Source: Calditrichota bacterium
GTDB taxonomy: Bacteria; Electryoneota; AABM5-125-24; Hatepunaeales; Hatepunaeaceae
Length of the DNA stretch: 41,938 bases
NCBI GenBank assembly: GCA_018644935.1
Contig: JABGPL010000033.1
Coordinates: 1 to 41,938, forward strand
Reading direction: 5' to 3'
Positions 16,561 to 24,925 of this stretch are shown here, one piece after another. Under the pieces are notes generated by a model. It was not told where the DNA came from and did not search any database. It was given only the letters and a program-made list of their open reading frames with translations. Each line of letters opens with the position of its first letter. Positions within the stretch are counted from its first letter, which is position 1. The translations under genes and the position numbers were made by a program.

Positions 16561-19500
16561 ATGGCATTAAAGGACTTTATAAACGGGATTAAGAACGACG
16601 AAGGTCTGCTGTCCTCTCTAGCGCACCATGAAGAACTCAGCCCAATCAGAGCAAAGAGGAGCACTCCATCTTCTCCCCTGCCCGAGGAACTGGAGTCCGG
16701 TCTCGCAGGAGAAGGAATCTCACAGTTGTACACCCACCAAGCTAACGCAATCGATCTTGTCAGAAAAGGCAAAAACGTTGTTGCAGTTACACCTACAGCC
16801 AGCGGGAAAAGCCTGCTTTACAACCTGCCCATTTTAGAAGCTCTCTCCAAAGATAAAGACGCACACGCCATTTACATGTTCCCCCTGAAAGCTCTTGAGC
16901 AGGATCAGGCAAAGAAGTTAAAGAAATTGATTAGAACCTCCGGCTGGGAGAGCAAAATATCAGTAGGGATTTACGATGGTGACACACCGACCAGCCAACG
17001 TGCTGCTATGCGCAAAAAGCCACCGAACGTTTTAATTACAAATCCTGATATGTTGCATTTAGGGATGCTCTCATATCATTCTTCATGGGAAGATTTACTA
17101 AGGGGATTGAAGTTTATTGTGCTCGATGAGCTTCATGTATATCGGGGGATATTCGGCAGTCACCTCCTGCACGTATTACACAGGCTTATACGATTATGCC
17201 GCTATTACGGTGGTGATCCACAATTCATAACGACTTCAGCAACAATCGCTGGTGCAAAAGAACTGGCGCAGGAACTGACCGGGTTGCCATTTGAAATTAT
17301 CAATAAGAGCGGTGCTCCGATGAACAGACGCCATTTTCTTTTCTTCAATCCCGAGGCCAGTTATCTCTCCTTTGCTCTCCAATTATTCATTGCAGCCCTC
17401 AGGTCAGATCTAAAGGTCATCGCATTCACAAAGGCACGACGCACCACTGAATTATTGCACATGTGGCTCAATCGAACCGCTGGCAAACTCGGGGCGAAGG
17501 TCAGTTCATACCGCGCCGGCTTCATGCCGGAAGAACGGCGTGAGATTGAATCCAATCTTATATCAGGCAAACTCAATGGCGTCATCTCCACCTCAGCACT
17601 CGAGCTCGGAATCGACATCGGTGGTTTGGATGTCTGTATTCTTGTGGGTTACCCCGGAACGATTGCGACGACCTGGCAGCGTGCAGGACGCGTGGGACGA
17701 GGCAATTTACCTGCGGCAATCTGCCTTGTCGCCGGACATGATCAACTCGATCAATACTTCATTAAGAACCCGAAAGATTTTTTTGCGCGTCCCGTAGAAA
17801 AAGCTATTGTGGACAAGAGCAACGAATACATCATTCGCCCTCACCTGCTCTGTGCAGCTCAGGAAATCCCGATAGTCCGGAGCGACCCGATGTGGGATTC
17901 GCCAATGCACAAACCACTTATCGAAGAATTAGCAGAAAGTGGGCATTTGCTGCTCGGCGCAGCCGGTGACCGCTACTTCAGCTCGCGCCGTCGTCCGCAA
18001 AGAACCGTGAACATCCGCACCACCGGTGAACAGTACACAATTGAAATAAAGGGAACAAACCGAAATCTGGGTTCTGTCAGTGGAAGGTCGGTCTTTGCTG
18101 AGTGCCACAAAGGAGCTGTATACCTGCATCGAGCCAAACAGTATCTGGTCCATGATCTGGACATGAAATCTAAGAAGGTCGTCGTTGAGGAATTCCGTGC
18201 CAGTCATTATACTGCTCCGATGTTTGAGAAGGAAACAGAAATCCTCAAGAACCTAAAGAAAATGGAACTCGCCGAAGGATTTGTTGAGCTTGTTCGGTTG
18301 AAAGTCACCGAGCAGCTCGTTGGTTTCCAGAAACGGAAGTTTGTGACGATGGAGCTGCTTTCTCAGCATGAGCTCGAATTTCCTCCAACATCGTTTGAGA
18401 CCATCGGGTTGGCAATCTCGATTCCGAAAGAATCAGCAGAAATGGCGAAGCGGGAGAACATTCACTTCCGTGGTGGGATACATGGCGTAGAGCATGCCCT
18501 ACTCGCCCTCTCCCCTCTTTTTGCATTGTGTGATCGGAATGATATGGGAGGATATTCACAAGTAGCCCATCCACAGCTCGAGGGTCCTTCGGTCTTTATG
18601 TATGATGGTTATCCCGGTGGGATCGGGCTGGCTGCCCGGATCTATGAAGTTTTTCCCGAGTTGGTAAAAAGAACTCATACACTTGTATCGGAATGTACCT
18701 GTGAAATCGGCTGTCCATCCTGCATACATTCACCAAAATGCGGACATGGGAATATACCGCTCGATAAAAGAGCATCGGAGTTAGTACTCGCAGTTCTCGC
18801 AGGCGAACGGGAGCTCGAGAAACGGCTGAAGCCACCGAAGATGGGTGAGATTCAGGTAAAAAGTCCTGGTGTTGCAAAACCAATGCAAAATCCACTTTCA
18901 CCCAAACCTGAATATCCGAAAGCTGCTAAAGTGCCGAGGTCCTGGGACAGCTCAAAAACTTGTGTCATATTCGATCTTGAGACTCAGCGCAGTGCAGACG
19001 ATGTAGGAGGTTGGGGAAATATCAAAGCTATGGGTCTGGCATGGGGAGTTTGCTATCGTTTCCCCGGTGATGAATGGCTTGACTTTGAGGAAAAGGATGC
19101 AGAGAAACTGGTCGATGTCCTGAAATCCGCAGATCTCGTCGTCGGTTTCAATCAAGTTCGGTTCGATTATGAAGTTTTACGCGCCTATTCCGGATTCGAT
19201 TTCCGAAAGATCAACTCATATGATATGCTAGTACATATCACAAGTGCCCTTGGACACCGCCTGAAGCTGAATTCAGTCGCTTCCGGCACATTGGGTGCTT
19301 CCAAAAGCGCTGATGGCTTACAATCACTTGAATGGTGGAAAAACGGGGAAGTCGAAAAAGTAGCATCCTACTGCCGTAAAGACGTAGAAGTCACCCGCGA
19401 CCTGTTCTTCCACATCCTCGACAAAGGCTATCTGTTATTTGAGAAAAGAGGTATCGGCTTAGTCCGCGTAAAAATGCCCCAGGACCCATTTAATAAGTAG
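16561..19500 (+). CDS. MrfA-like DEAD-type helicase fused to MrfB-like exonuclease
   Basis: A 979-residue protein. Residues about 1-740 are a superfamily 2 helicase of the YprA/MrfA (Hrq1-related) type: Walker A TPTASGKSLL (about 76-85), DELH (about 188-191), motif VI QRAGRVGRG (about 371-379). A DUF1998-type C-terminal region carries the cysteine cluster CTCEIGCPSC...KCGHGN (about 708-730). After a Pro/Lys linker, residues about 800-979 form an RNase-H-like DEDD exonuclease: IFDLET, VVGFNQVRFDYEVL, and YCRKDVEVTRDLF. In Bacillus subtilis, MrfA and MrfB are separate, adjacent proteins for repair of mitomycin-C lesions; here both activities appear in one chain, without MrfB's TPR tail. Start ATG; last gene of the proS-strand cluster. 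Confidence 0.88.
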   Translation: MALKDFINGIKNDEGLLSSLAHHEELSPIRAKRSTPSSPLPEELESGLAGEGISQLYTHQANAIDLVRKGKNVVAVTPTASGKSLLYNLPILEALSKDKDAHAIYMFPLKALEQDQAKKLKKLIRTSGWESKISVGIYDGDTPTSQRAAMRKKPPNVLITNPDMLHLGMLSYHSSWEDLLRGLKFIVLDELHVYRGIFGSHLLHVLHRLIRLCRYYGGDPQFITTSATIAGAKELAQELTGLPFEIINKSGAPMNRRHFLFFNPEASYLSFALQLFIAALRSDLKVIAFTKARRTTELLHMWLNRTAGKLGAKVSSYRAGFMPEERREIESNLISGKLNGVISTSALELGIDIGGLDVCILVGYPGTIATTWQRAGRVGRGNLPAAICLVAGHDQLDQYFIKNPKDFFARPVEKAIVDKSNEYIIRPHLLCAAQEIPIVRSDPMWDSPMHKPLIEELAESGHLLLGAAGDRYFSSRRRPQRTVNIRTTGEQYTIEIKGTNRNLGSVSGRSVFAECHKGAVYLHRAKQYLVHDLDMKSKKVVVEEFRASHYTAPMFEKETEILKNLKKMELAEGFVELVRLKVTEQLVGFQKRKFVTMELLSQHELEFPPTSFETIGLAISIPKESAEMAKRENIHFRGGIHGVEHALLALSPLFALCDRNDMGGYSQVAHPQLEGPSVFMYDGYPGGIGLAARIYEVFPELVKRTHTLVSECTCEIGCPSCIHSPKCGHGNIPLDKRASELVLAVLAGERELEKRLKPPKMGEIQVKSPGVAKPMQNPLSPKPEYPKAAKVPRSWDSSKTCVIFDLETQRSADDVGGWGNIKAMGLAWGVCYRFPGDEWLDFEEKDAEKLVDVLKSADLVVGFNQVRFDYEVLRAYSGFDFRKINSYDMLVHITSALGHRLKLNSVASGTLGASKSADGLQSLEWWKNGEVEKVASYCRKDVEVTRDLFFHILDKGYLLFEKRGIGLVRVKMPQDPFNK

Positions 19501-19520
19501 GTCGAACATTTCTGTTCGAC
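19501..19520. repeat. Perfect hairpin directly after the helicase stop
   Basis: GTCGAACA-TTTC-TGTTCGAC begins at the first base after the stop codon. It has no T-run behind it, so it is not a standard intrinsic terminator, but it may protect the mRNA 3' end. The 200 bases that follow (19521-19720) are GC-rich, unlike the flanking genes, contain short inverted repeats such as CCGCTTGAGCGG, and hold no credible gene. Confidence 0.75.
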
Positions 19521-19724
19521 GATTCGCCGACAGACGGATTCACCATTTCACTGGTATTTAAAACAACTCACGCTCCGCTTGAGCGGCAGGCAGGGTGCCT
19601 ATCCTATTTGGTCGCACCTATTCACATGTCCTCCTCGACCTTCATTGTGCTTGCAGACACCCTCGTCCGCCAGATTCCGATTGCTGTCAGGTGTCCCGAC
19701 TTTACGAAAAACCTCTCAACAATC

Positions 19725-19753
19725 TTGACAACCCAAAAATAAATACGTATACT
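19725..19753 (+). promoter_or_regulatory. Sigma-70-type promoter of tRNA-Ser
   Basis: TTGACA at 19725-19730 and TATACT at 19748-19753 are separated by exactly 17 bases, close to the consensus. Transcription would start near 19760, about 20 bases before the tRNA. Confidence 0.8.
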
Positions 19754-19781
19754 AAATGTTCGATTAATTTCGAACCAACCA

Positions 19782-19864
19782 GGAGGATTAGCCTAATTGG
19801 TAAGGCAGCGGTCTTGAAAACCGCCGTGTTTGCGCACTTGGGGGTTCGAGTCCCTCATCCTCCG
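19782..19864 (+). tRNA. tRNA-Ser (anticodon UGA)
   Basis: Acceptor arms GGAGGAT and ATCCTCC pair over seven bases. The D arm is GCC..GGC, the anticodon stem GCGGT/ACCGC carries loop CTTGAAA (anticodon TGA), a long class II variable arm follows, and the T arm has TTCGAGT. The discriminator base is G, as in tRNA-Ser. The 3' CCA is not encoded (GCA follows). Flanked by its own promoter and terminator. Confidence 0.95.
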
Positions 19865-19869
19865 CATAG

Positions 19870-19911
19870 AAAAGTCACTCCTTTGAAAATCGAGTGACTT
19901 TTTTTATTTTT
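19870..19911 (+). terminator. Intrinsic terminator after tRNA-Ser
   Basis: A 10-bp stem AAAGTCACTC / GAGTGACTTT (19871-19880 with 19892-19901) is followed by a T-rich tract. It starts 6 bases after the tRNA. Confidence 0.92.
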
Positions 19912-19998
19912 GAATCTCTCGAATGCAACCTTCTCATCCTATGCCCGGTCTAATGAGTAAAGACAAAAGAAAAACAACAAAATTAATCGGAGGTCAAA

Positions 19999-20526
19999 AT
20001 GTACAGTCATCGAAATGCACCGCGTGCTTATCTCCTCGCAATTTCTCTGGTTTTTCTGGTCAGTTTTGTGGGTTGTTCAACAGCTAATCTTACAGCACCA
20101 TCGGAACAACCTCCTGGTCAGATAGAGGAAGATAAATACACCAAATCTGATCCGAACGAGATATCAATGGTTGAACAATCTGAACGAACCGAATGGATGA
20201 TAGTCCCTGCCCCAACAAACCTCTACGCCAGGTTAATCATTTCAACACCGGGTAATCTTAATTCAGTCAGTACGTTAGTATGGCATGATAACTCTGAAAA
20301 TGAATCCGGTTTCAGAATTGAACGGAAACTAGGTCTTAATGGTCCTTGGAACATTATCGGAGATGTCGAAGCGGGCGTAGTTTATTTTACCGATAATGAC
20401 CTGGCTCCAGACAGAACTTACTGCTACCGAGTGCATGCCTATAGTGATGGTATAACATCGTCATACTCAAATCAGGCATTAGTTGTGACCGGAAATCTCA
20501 TTGATGGACTTAGACAAAACAGTTAG
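19999..20526 (+). CDS. Lipoprotein with a fibronectin type III-like domain
   Basis: A 175-residue protein starting at an ATG with GGAGG 6 bases upstream. The signal peptide ends in the lipobox FVGC with lipidated Cys26, so it should be anchored in a membrane as a lipoprotein. After a flexible acidic linker, residues about 70-165 form one FnIII-like domain (VSTLVWHDNSENESGFRIER ... YCYRVHAYSD). Single-domain FnIII lipoproteins usually bind proteins or glycans; the partner is unknown. It is a one-gene unit, bounded by terminators at 19870-19911 and 20560-20590. Confidence 0.85.
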   Translation: MYSHRNAPRAYLLAISLVFLVSFVGCSTANLTAPSEQPPGQIEEDKYTKSDPNEISMVEQSERTEWMIVPAPTNLYARLIISTPGNLNSVSTLVWHDNSENESGFRIERKLGLNGPWNIIGDVEAGVVYFTDNDLAPDRTYCYRVHAYSDGITSSYSNQALVVTGNLIDGLRQNS

Positions 20527-20559
20527 ATTGATTCCATTTCATGAAAGACCACTTTCGCA

Positions 20560-20590
20560 AACCCCGATATTCTGCAATGTCGGGGTTTTG
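20560..20590 (+). terminator. Intrinsic terminator after the FnIII lipoprotein
   Basis: A 10-bp stem AACCCCGATA / TGTCGGGGTT (one G-T pair) with an 8-base loop is followed by TTG and a T-rich stretch. Between it and the next gene (20591-20811) I see only a small inverted repeat, CCATGC/GCATGG, at 20623-20641. Confidence 0.8.
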
Positions 20591-20811
20591 ATCTCTTGAT
20601 TTCTTTATACATCCCTCAATATCCATGCCATGTGCGCATGGTACTGTGAAATGAAACTCACGGTTTGCGAACTTGAATCATAAAACTCCTTCAAATGTAA
20701 ATTTCAATACTGCACATATTGACACTTGCCCAAATGAACAGTATATTGCAATTTCAAAGGACAATCCACATTCAGAGCACATCGAGATCAAAAATCATAC
20801 GGGAGTTTACC

Positions 20812-21294
20812 ATGTCAGAAATTTTCAGTGAAGTTGAAATCAGGAAATTACCGAAGATGCGGGTCGGTTCGTTTATTGTAATAAGTCGCTATCCGGAGAT
20901 TCAGGTGGTTGATTATATGCACCAGTGGGCAAAGAAACAGTCCTCCCCTGCCCTTCCGGATCAAAGGGGTTTTGGATTTGATTACCCGGTTAGTGATGCA
21001 CAGAAGAAACTCGGTATGAGAGGTTACGAGTTTTGGTTGTCAATTCCGGAAGATTGGAGGGAATCTGATTATGTTGTTATCAAGGAAATTCCGGAAGATG
21101 AATATGCTGTTTTGCGTATTACTGAACCGTTTGCAGATCCCTTTGATAGCATTCCAACCGGCTGGAAAAAGTTGAGTGCCTGGGTTAAGAACGGATACTG
21201 TAAAGGGAAATGGTCTCAAACACGATATTGTCTTGAAGAAGTAATTGAAAAGGAAGGTAAAACCAATATGGATATCTACATTCCGATTGATTGA
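20812..21294 (+). CDS. GyrI-like / AraC-type effector-binding domain protein
   Basis: A stand-alone 160-residue small-molecule-binding protein of the GyrI-like (SHS2/AraC effector-binding) fold: EVEIRKLPKMRVGSFIVI near the start, then FGFDYP, YEFWLSIPED, YAVLRITEPF and YCLEEVIEKE near the end. There is no DNA-binding domain. The ATG at 20812 is preceded by GGGAG at a 6-7 base spacing, so the longer upstream frame from 20719 is not used. Family members bind hydrophobic or cationic drugs, and some hydrolyse esters; the ligand here is unknown. Confidence 0.8.
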   Translation: MSEIFSEVEIRKLPKMRVGSFIVISRYPEIQVVDYMHQWAKKQSSPALPDQRGFGFDYPVSDAQKKLGMRGYEFWLSIPEDWRESDYVVIKEIPEDEYAVLRITEPFADPFDSIPTGWKKLSAWVKNGYCKGKWSQTRYCLEEVIEKEGKTNMDIYIPID

Positions 21295-21324
21295 CCATAA
21301 ATGTGAATTTAGAATCAGCTTTCC

Positions 21325-21369
21325 TAAGCAATGTACCCGGGGTGCGATCTCTCCTCGGTACATTGCTTA
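21325..21369. repeat. 13-bp perfect inverted repeat in a 343-bp gap
   Basis: TAAGCAATGTACC (21325-21337) and GGTACATTGCTTA (21357-21369) pair perfectly around a 19-base, GC-rich loop. No T-run follows on either strand, so it is not a standard terminator. The rest of the gap (21295-21637) is AT-rich and should contain the acs promoter; I see no gene in it. Confidence 0.8.
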
Positions 21370-21637
21370 TAAATCTAAGAAAACATCCCACCACAACAGG
21401 TTAAAGGAAGATTGCACTTAATAGCATTCTCCCTCCATCTCCCCCTCAATACTGCGTTGAATTAGCTGAACTGACTTGATTAAACAATATTTATTAACCA
21501 GCTCTCTCACAATAATATAGAGCTATAAATTTCAATATGTTGTGAAATAGACAATTTATTCCTTGCCTTAGACGTTAAGTATTGTTATTAATTGAATAAT
21601 GTTGCACCATTGATGTCAAACCAAAAAGGAGACTTAA

Positions 21638-23590
21638 GTGTCGCAATCAGGACATAAACTCACTTCCATCGATACTCTGCTCACTGAAGAACGAGAGTTC
21701 AAACCTACCGCTAAATTTCAAGCACAGGCAAATGCTAATGATCAGGAAATATACGAAAAGGCTACATCTAATCCCGAAGCGTTTTGGGAAAGATATGCTC
21801 GTGAGTTAGTATGGCGAAAGCCCTGGGATAAAGTTCTTGATTGGAACCCACCTGATTCTAAGTGGTTCGTGGGTGGGAAGTTAAACATCACAGAATCCTG
21901 CCTTGATGTCCATATCAAAACAGACGCAAGAAACAAAGCTGCCCTAATTTGGGAAGGTGAACCCGGTGATAAAAGAACATTAACTTATTGGGACCTGTAC
22001 CGGGAGGTTTGCCGTTTTGCAAATGCATTGAAATCACTCGGCGTTAAGAAAGGTGATAGGGTTGCGCTCTACATGCCGATGATTCCAGAGCTTGTTATTG
22101 CTGTGCTTAGCTGTGCTCGAATTGGTGCTATTCACTCAGTTGTTTTTGGTGGATTCTCTGCCGAAGCCCTGAGTGAACGTATAAATGACGCTGAAGCGAA
22201 AGTTCTGATTACAGCTGACGGAGGCTATCGTCGCGGACAAATTGTCCAGCTAAAGCACGATGCCGATGAAGCTCTTAAGGATTGCCCCTCGATAGAACAC
22301 GTTGTCGTTGTCAAACGTGGAAATTTCCCGATCCACTTCCAGGAAAACCGGGATCACTGGTGGCACAGGCTAATTGATGAGGCTGATTTTAACTGCCCTG
22401 CGGAAGAAATGGACAGTGAAGACCCGTTGTATATCCTCTATACTTCCGGTACAACTGGTAAACCGAAAGGAATCATGCACACAATCGCTGGATATCTTGT
22501 TGGTGTGTACGCGACAACAAAACTGGTTTTCGATCTAAAACCCAATGATTGCTATTGGTGTACGGCAGATATCGGTTGGGTTACGGGACACTCGTATATT
22601 GTTTATGGACCACTATCGAATGGCGCAACACAGGTGATGTATGAAGGAGCTCCGAATTGGCCAGATCCTGACAGGGTTTGGAAAATTGTCGAAAATCATG
22701 GCGTAACGGTTTTCTATACAGCCCCAACTGCTATTCGCGCATTCATGAAATGGGGTGAAAAGTGGACTGTGAAACATGACTTATCTTCGCTTCGATTACT
22801 CGGCACCGTAGGCGAACCCATAAATCCGGAAGCCTGGATGTGGTATCACAAGCACATCGGTGGAGAGAAATGCCCTATTGTCGATACCTGGTGGCAAACT
22901 GAGACCGGACATATTATGATTGCCCCACTCCCAGGATTGATCACAACAAAGCCCGGCTCCGCTACACAGCCTTTTCCAAGTATTAAGGCGGCAATCCTCG
23001 ATGATGATGGCAATGAGGTTGAACACGGAGGTGGGTACCTCGCAATTCTCGAACCATGGCCCGGTATGCTCCGCACGATATGGGGTGATCACGATCGCTA
23101 CATCGAAACCTATTGGTCAAAATGGAAAAATATTTACTTTCCCGGTGATGGTGCAAAAATAGACAAGGATTCATATTACTGGATTCTCGGACGCATTGAT
23201 GATGTCATCAATGTTGCAGGGCATCGATTATCTACAATGGAGATCGAAAGTGCTTTGGTAGACCACAATTCAGTTGTAGAATCTGCCGTGGTTGGGATTA
23301 CACATGAACTGAAAGGACAAGGTATTGTGGCATTTGTCACGGTTGGAGGAGATATTAGAACCTCTCCGGAACTGGTTGATATTTTAAAAGCCCATGTCGT
23401 GAAGAAAATCGGGGCACTTGCAAGACCGGAACAAATAATATTTGCTCACGATCTCCCAAAAACCCGTTCAGGAAAGATAATGCGACGCCTGCTTCGGGAT
23501 ATTGCATCAGGGAGCGTACTTGGTGATGTCACCACGTTAGCTGATCCAACGGTAGTTGAAGAGTTAAAGCGAAAATATGAAGAAGATTAA
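21638..23590 (+). CDS. acs: Acetyl-CoA synthetase
   Basis: Converts acetate, ATP and CoA to acetyl-CoA via acetyl-AMP. A 650-residue enzyme of normal length with the ATP-binding loop [14 protein letters not shown], the acetyl-pocket motif WWQTETG, the hinge/A8 region [20 protein letters not shown] and the C-terminal [15 protein letters not shown], whose lysine is the usual acetylation-control site. GTG start with AAAGGAG 6 bases upstream. The Acs assignment over propionyl-CoA synthetase rests on length and the conserved tryptophan-rich pocket. The next gene follows after 18 bases, so they are likely co-transcribed. Confidence 0.95.
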   Translation: MSQSGHKLTSIDTLLTEEREFKPTAKFQAQANANDQEIYEKATSNPEAFWERYARELVWRKPWDKVLDWNPPDSKWFVGGKLNITESCLDVHIKTDARNKAALIWEGEPGDKRTLTYWDLYREVCRFANALKSLGVKKGDRVALYMPMIPELVIAVLSCARIGAIHSVVFGGFSAEALSERINDAEAKVLITADGGYRRGQIVQLKHDADEALKDCPSIEHVVVVKRGNFPIHFQENRDHWWHRLIDEADFNCPAEEMDSEDPLYILYTSGTTGKPKGIMHTIAGYLVGVYATTKLVFDLKPNDCYWCTADIGWVTGHSYIVYGPLSNGATQVMYEGAPNWPDPDRVWKIVENHGVTVFYTAPTAIRAFMKWGEKWTVKHDLSSLRLLGTVGEPINPEAWMWYHKHIGGEKCPIVDTWWQTETGHIMIAPLPGLITTKPGSATQPFPSIKAAILDDDGNEVEHGGGYLAILEPWPGMLRTIWGDHDRYIETYWSKWKNIYFPGDGAKIDKDSYYWILGRIDDVINVAGHRLSTMEIESALVDHNSVVESAVVGITHELKGQGIVAFVTVGGDIRTSPELVDILKAHVVKKIGALARPEQIIFAHDLPKTRSGKIMRRLLRDIASGSVLGDVTTLADPTVVEELKRKYEED

Positions 23591-23608
23591 AAAAACTTGA
23601 GGAATACC

Positions 23609-24724
23609 ATGGCAGACGTATTCAAAATTGCGGATATAATTGTCGAAAATGCCAAAGCGAAATATGCTGATGACATTTCGATAATCGCCTACTACGGCTC
23701 TTATGCAGCTGGAACAGCAACTGTGACTTCAGATATGGATTTCTTTTTTATACCTCGAACGAGAGAGGCTCATAAAGCGAGTATTCAGTTTATCCTTGAT
23801 CGAATCGGTTTCGATTTCTGGCCTATTAGCTGGGAACGCGCTGGAAAAATAGCTTCTTTTGATACTGAACTAGTCTCAGTTATCGCAGAATCCAGGGTGT
23901 TGTATTCGAGATCTGATGACGAACTTGCCCGTTTCAATGGTCTGAGAGAAAAAATCGCCCTTCTCTGTAAGCCTGAAAACAGGACAGTGATGATAGGTAA
24001 GGCTGTAGACAATATTGGAAAATGTTATATACACCTATATAACATGAAGGAATGTATCATGAAAAATGACCCTATATCCTGTCGTTTTGAAGCCTTAAAA
24101 GTAACCAAATCTGTAATGTTCAGCCTCGCACTTCTCAACCAAACATATTTTTCTACAGGGTGGGGAAAAAGCATGAATGAGGTTCTATCACTTCCCCTCA
24201 AACCAAAAAATTTGAAAGAGCTGCTTGATGGAATCACCCTCAGTGCGGATTGTATCCAGATTATGAAAATATGTGACAAATTGGTTTCATCAACAAAGTC
24301 CTTAATCCTGACCGAACAGAAAAACACAAGGCAGGATGTCACTTATTCGAGTATATTTAATGGTTACTTTGAAGAAGTAAAAAGTTCGTTCAACAAAATA
24401 ATATCCGCCTGTGATCATGGAGATCAGGACACAGCCATTTATACAGCACATCAAGTACAACATGAACTGAGTTCTTTTCTGAAGCTTTCAGAAACTGGCA
24501 TCAATTCAACCAATTTAAACATCTATGCAGACTTCAATCAATCATATCATAATTTCAATTTTCCAGACCTGTTCACGGCATTCACTTCTGGTGGATTAGA
24601 TGGATTGAAAATGGCAGTAATAGAGCTTGAAGAAAAGATGAGAAGGATGTTGATCAACAAAGAGGTACACCTTAACGAATTTCGTGATACCTCAGAGTTT
24701 GAGCATTTTTTGCATGAACGGTAG
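23609..24724 (+). CDS. Nucleotidyltransferase-fold protein with helical C-terminal domain
   Basis: A 371-residue protein. The N-terminal pol-beta-like domain has the signature GSYAAGTATVTSDMD: Gly30-Ser31, then Asp42 and Asp44 as metal ligands. The remaining 250 residues are helical (KAVDNIGKCYIHLYNMKEC and similar), resembling the HEPN-like or substrate-binding partner domain of aminoglycoside-type nucleotidyltransferases. I chose the ATG at 23609 because GAGGA precedes it at 5-6 bases; a TTG at 23597 is possible. Placed 18 bases after acs. It may modify a protein or small molecule by nucleotidyl transfer; the target is unknown. Confidence 0.75.
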   Translation: MADVFKIADIIVENAKAKYADDISIIAYYGSYAAGTATVTSDMDFFFIPRTREAHKASIQFILDRIGFDFWPISWERAGKIASFDTELVSVIAESRVLYSRSDDELARFNGLREKIALLCKPENRTVMIGKAVDNIGKCYIHLYNMKECIMKNDPISCRFEALKVTKSVMFSLALLNQTYFSTGWGKSMNEVLSLPLKPKNLKELLDGITLSADCIQIMKICDKLVSSTKSLILTEQKNTRQDVTYSSIFNGYFEEVKSSFNKIISACDHGDQDTAIYTAHQVQHELSSFLKLSETGINSTNLNIYADFNQSYHNFNFPDLFTAFTSGGLDGLKMAVIELEEKMRRMLINKEVHLNEFRDTSEFEHFLHER

Positions 24725-24925
24725 GTGAGCACAATTATGGAAATAGTTAGATGGAAAAATCAATCTAAATTCATGTTTGTATTTTTCTTACTTGCATCGT
24801 GAACATCTTTTACGTATTTATACAAATCATTGCTAAGGAAAACGATTGGTTTCAAATCCAGTTCATACGGAGTTGATATCCAATCCAATTTAAACCAGCT
24901 TTCACTGGAAGTGGGGAGATTGAAG

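Noticed and set aside
19595..19897. 100-residue open frame over the tRNA
   Set aside because: It runs through the tRNA-Ser and its terminator, has no ribosome site and no recognisable domain.
21325..21369. Intrinsic terminator
   Set aside because: The perfect stem has no T-run on either strand.
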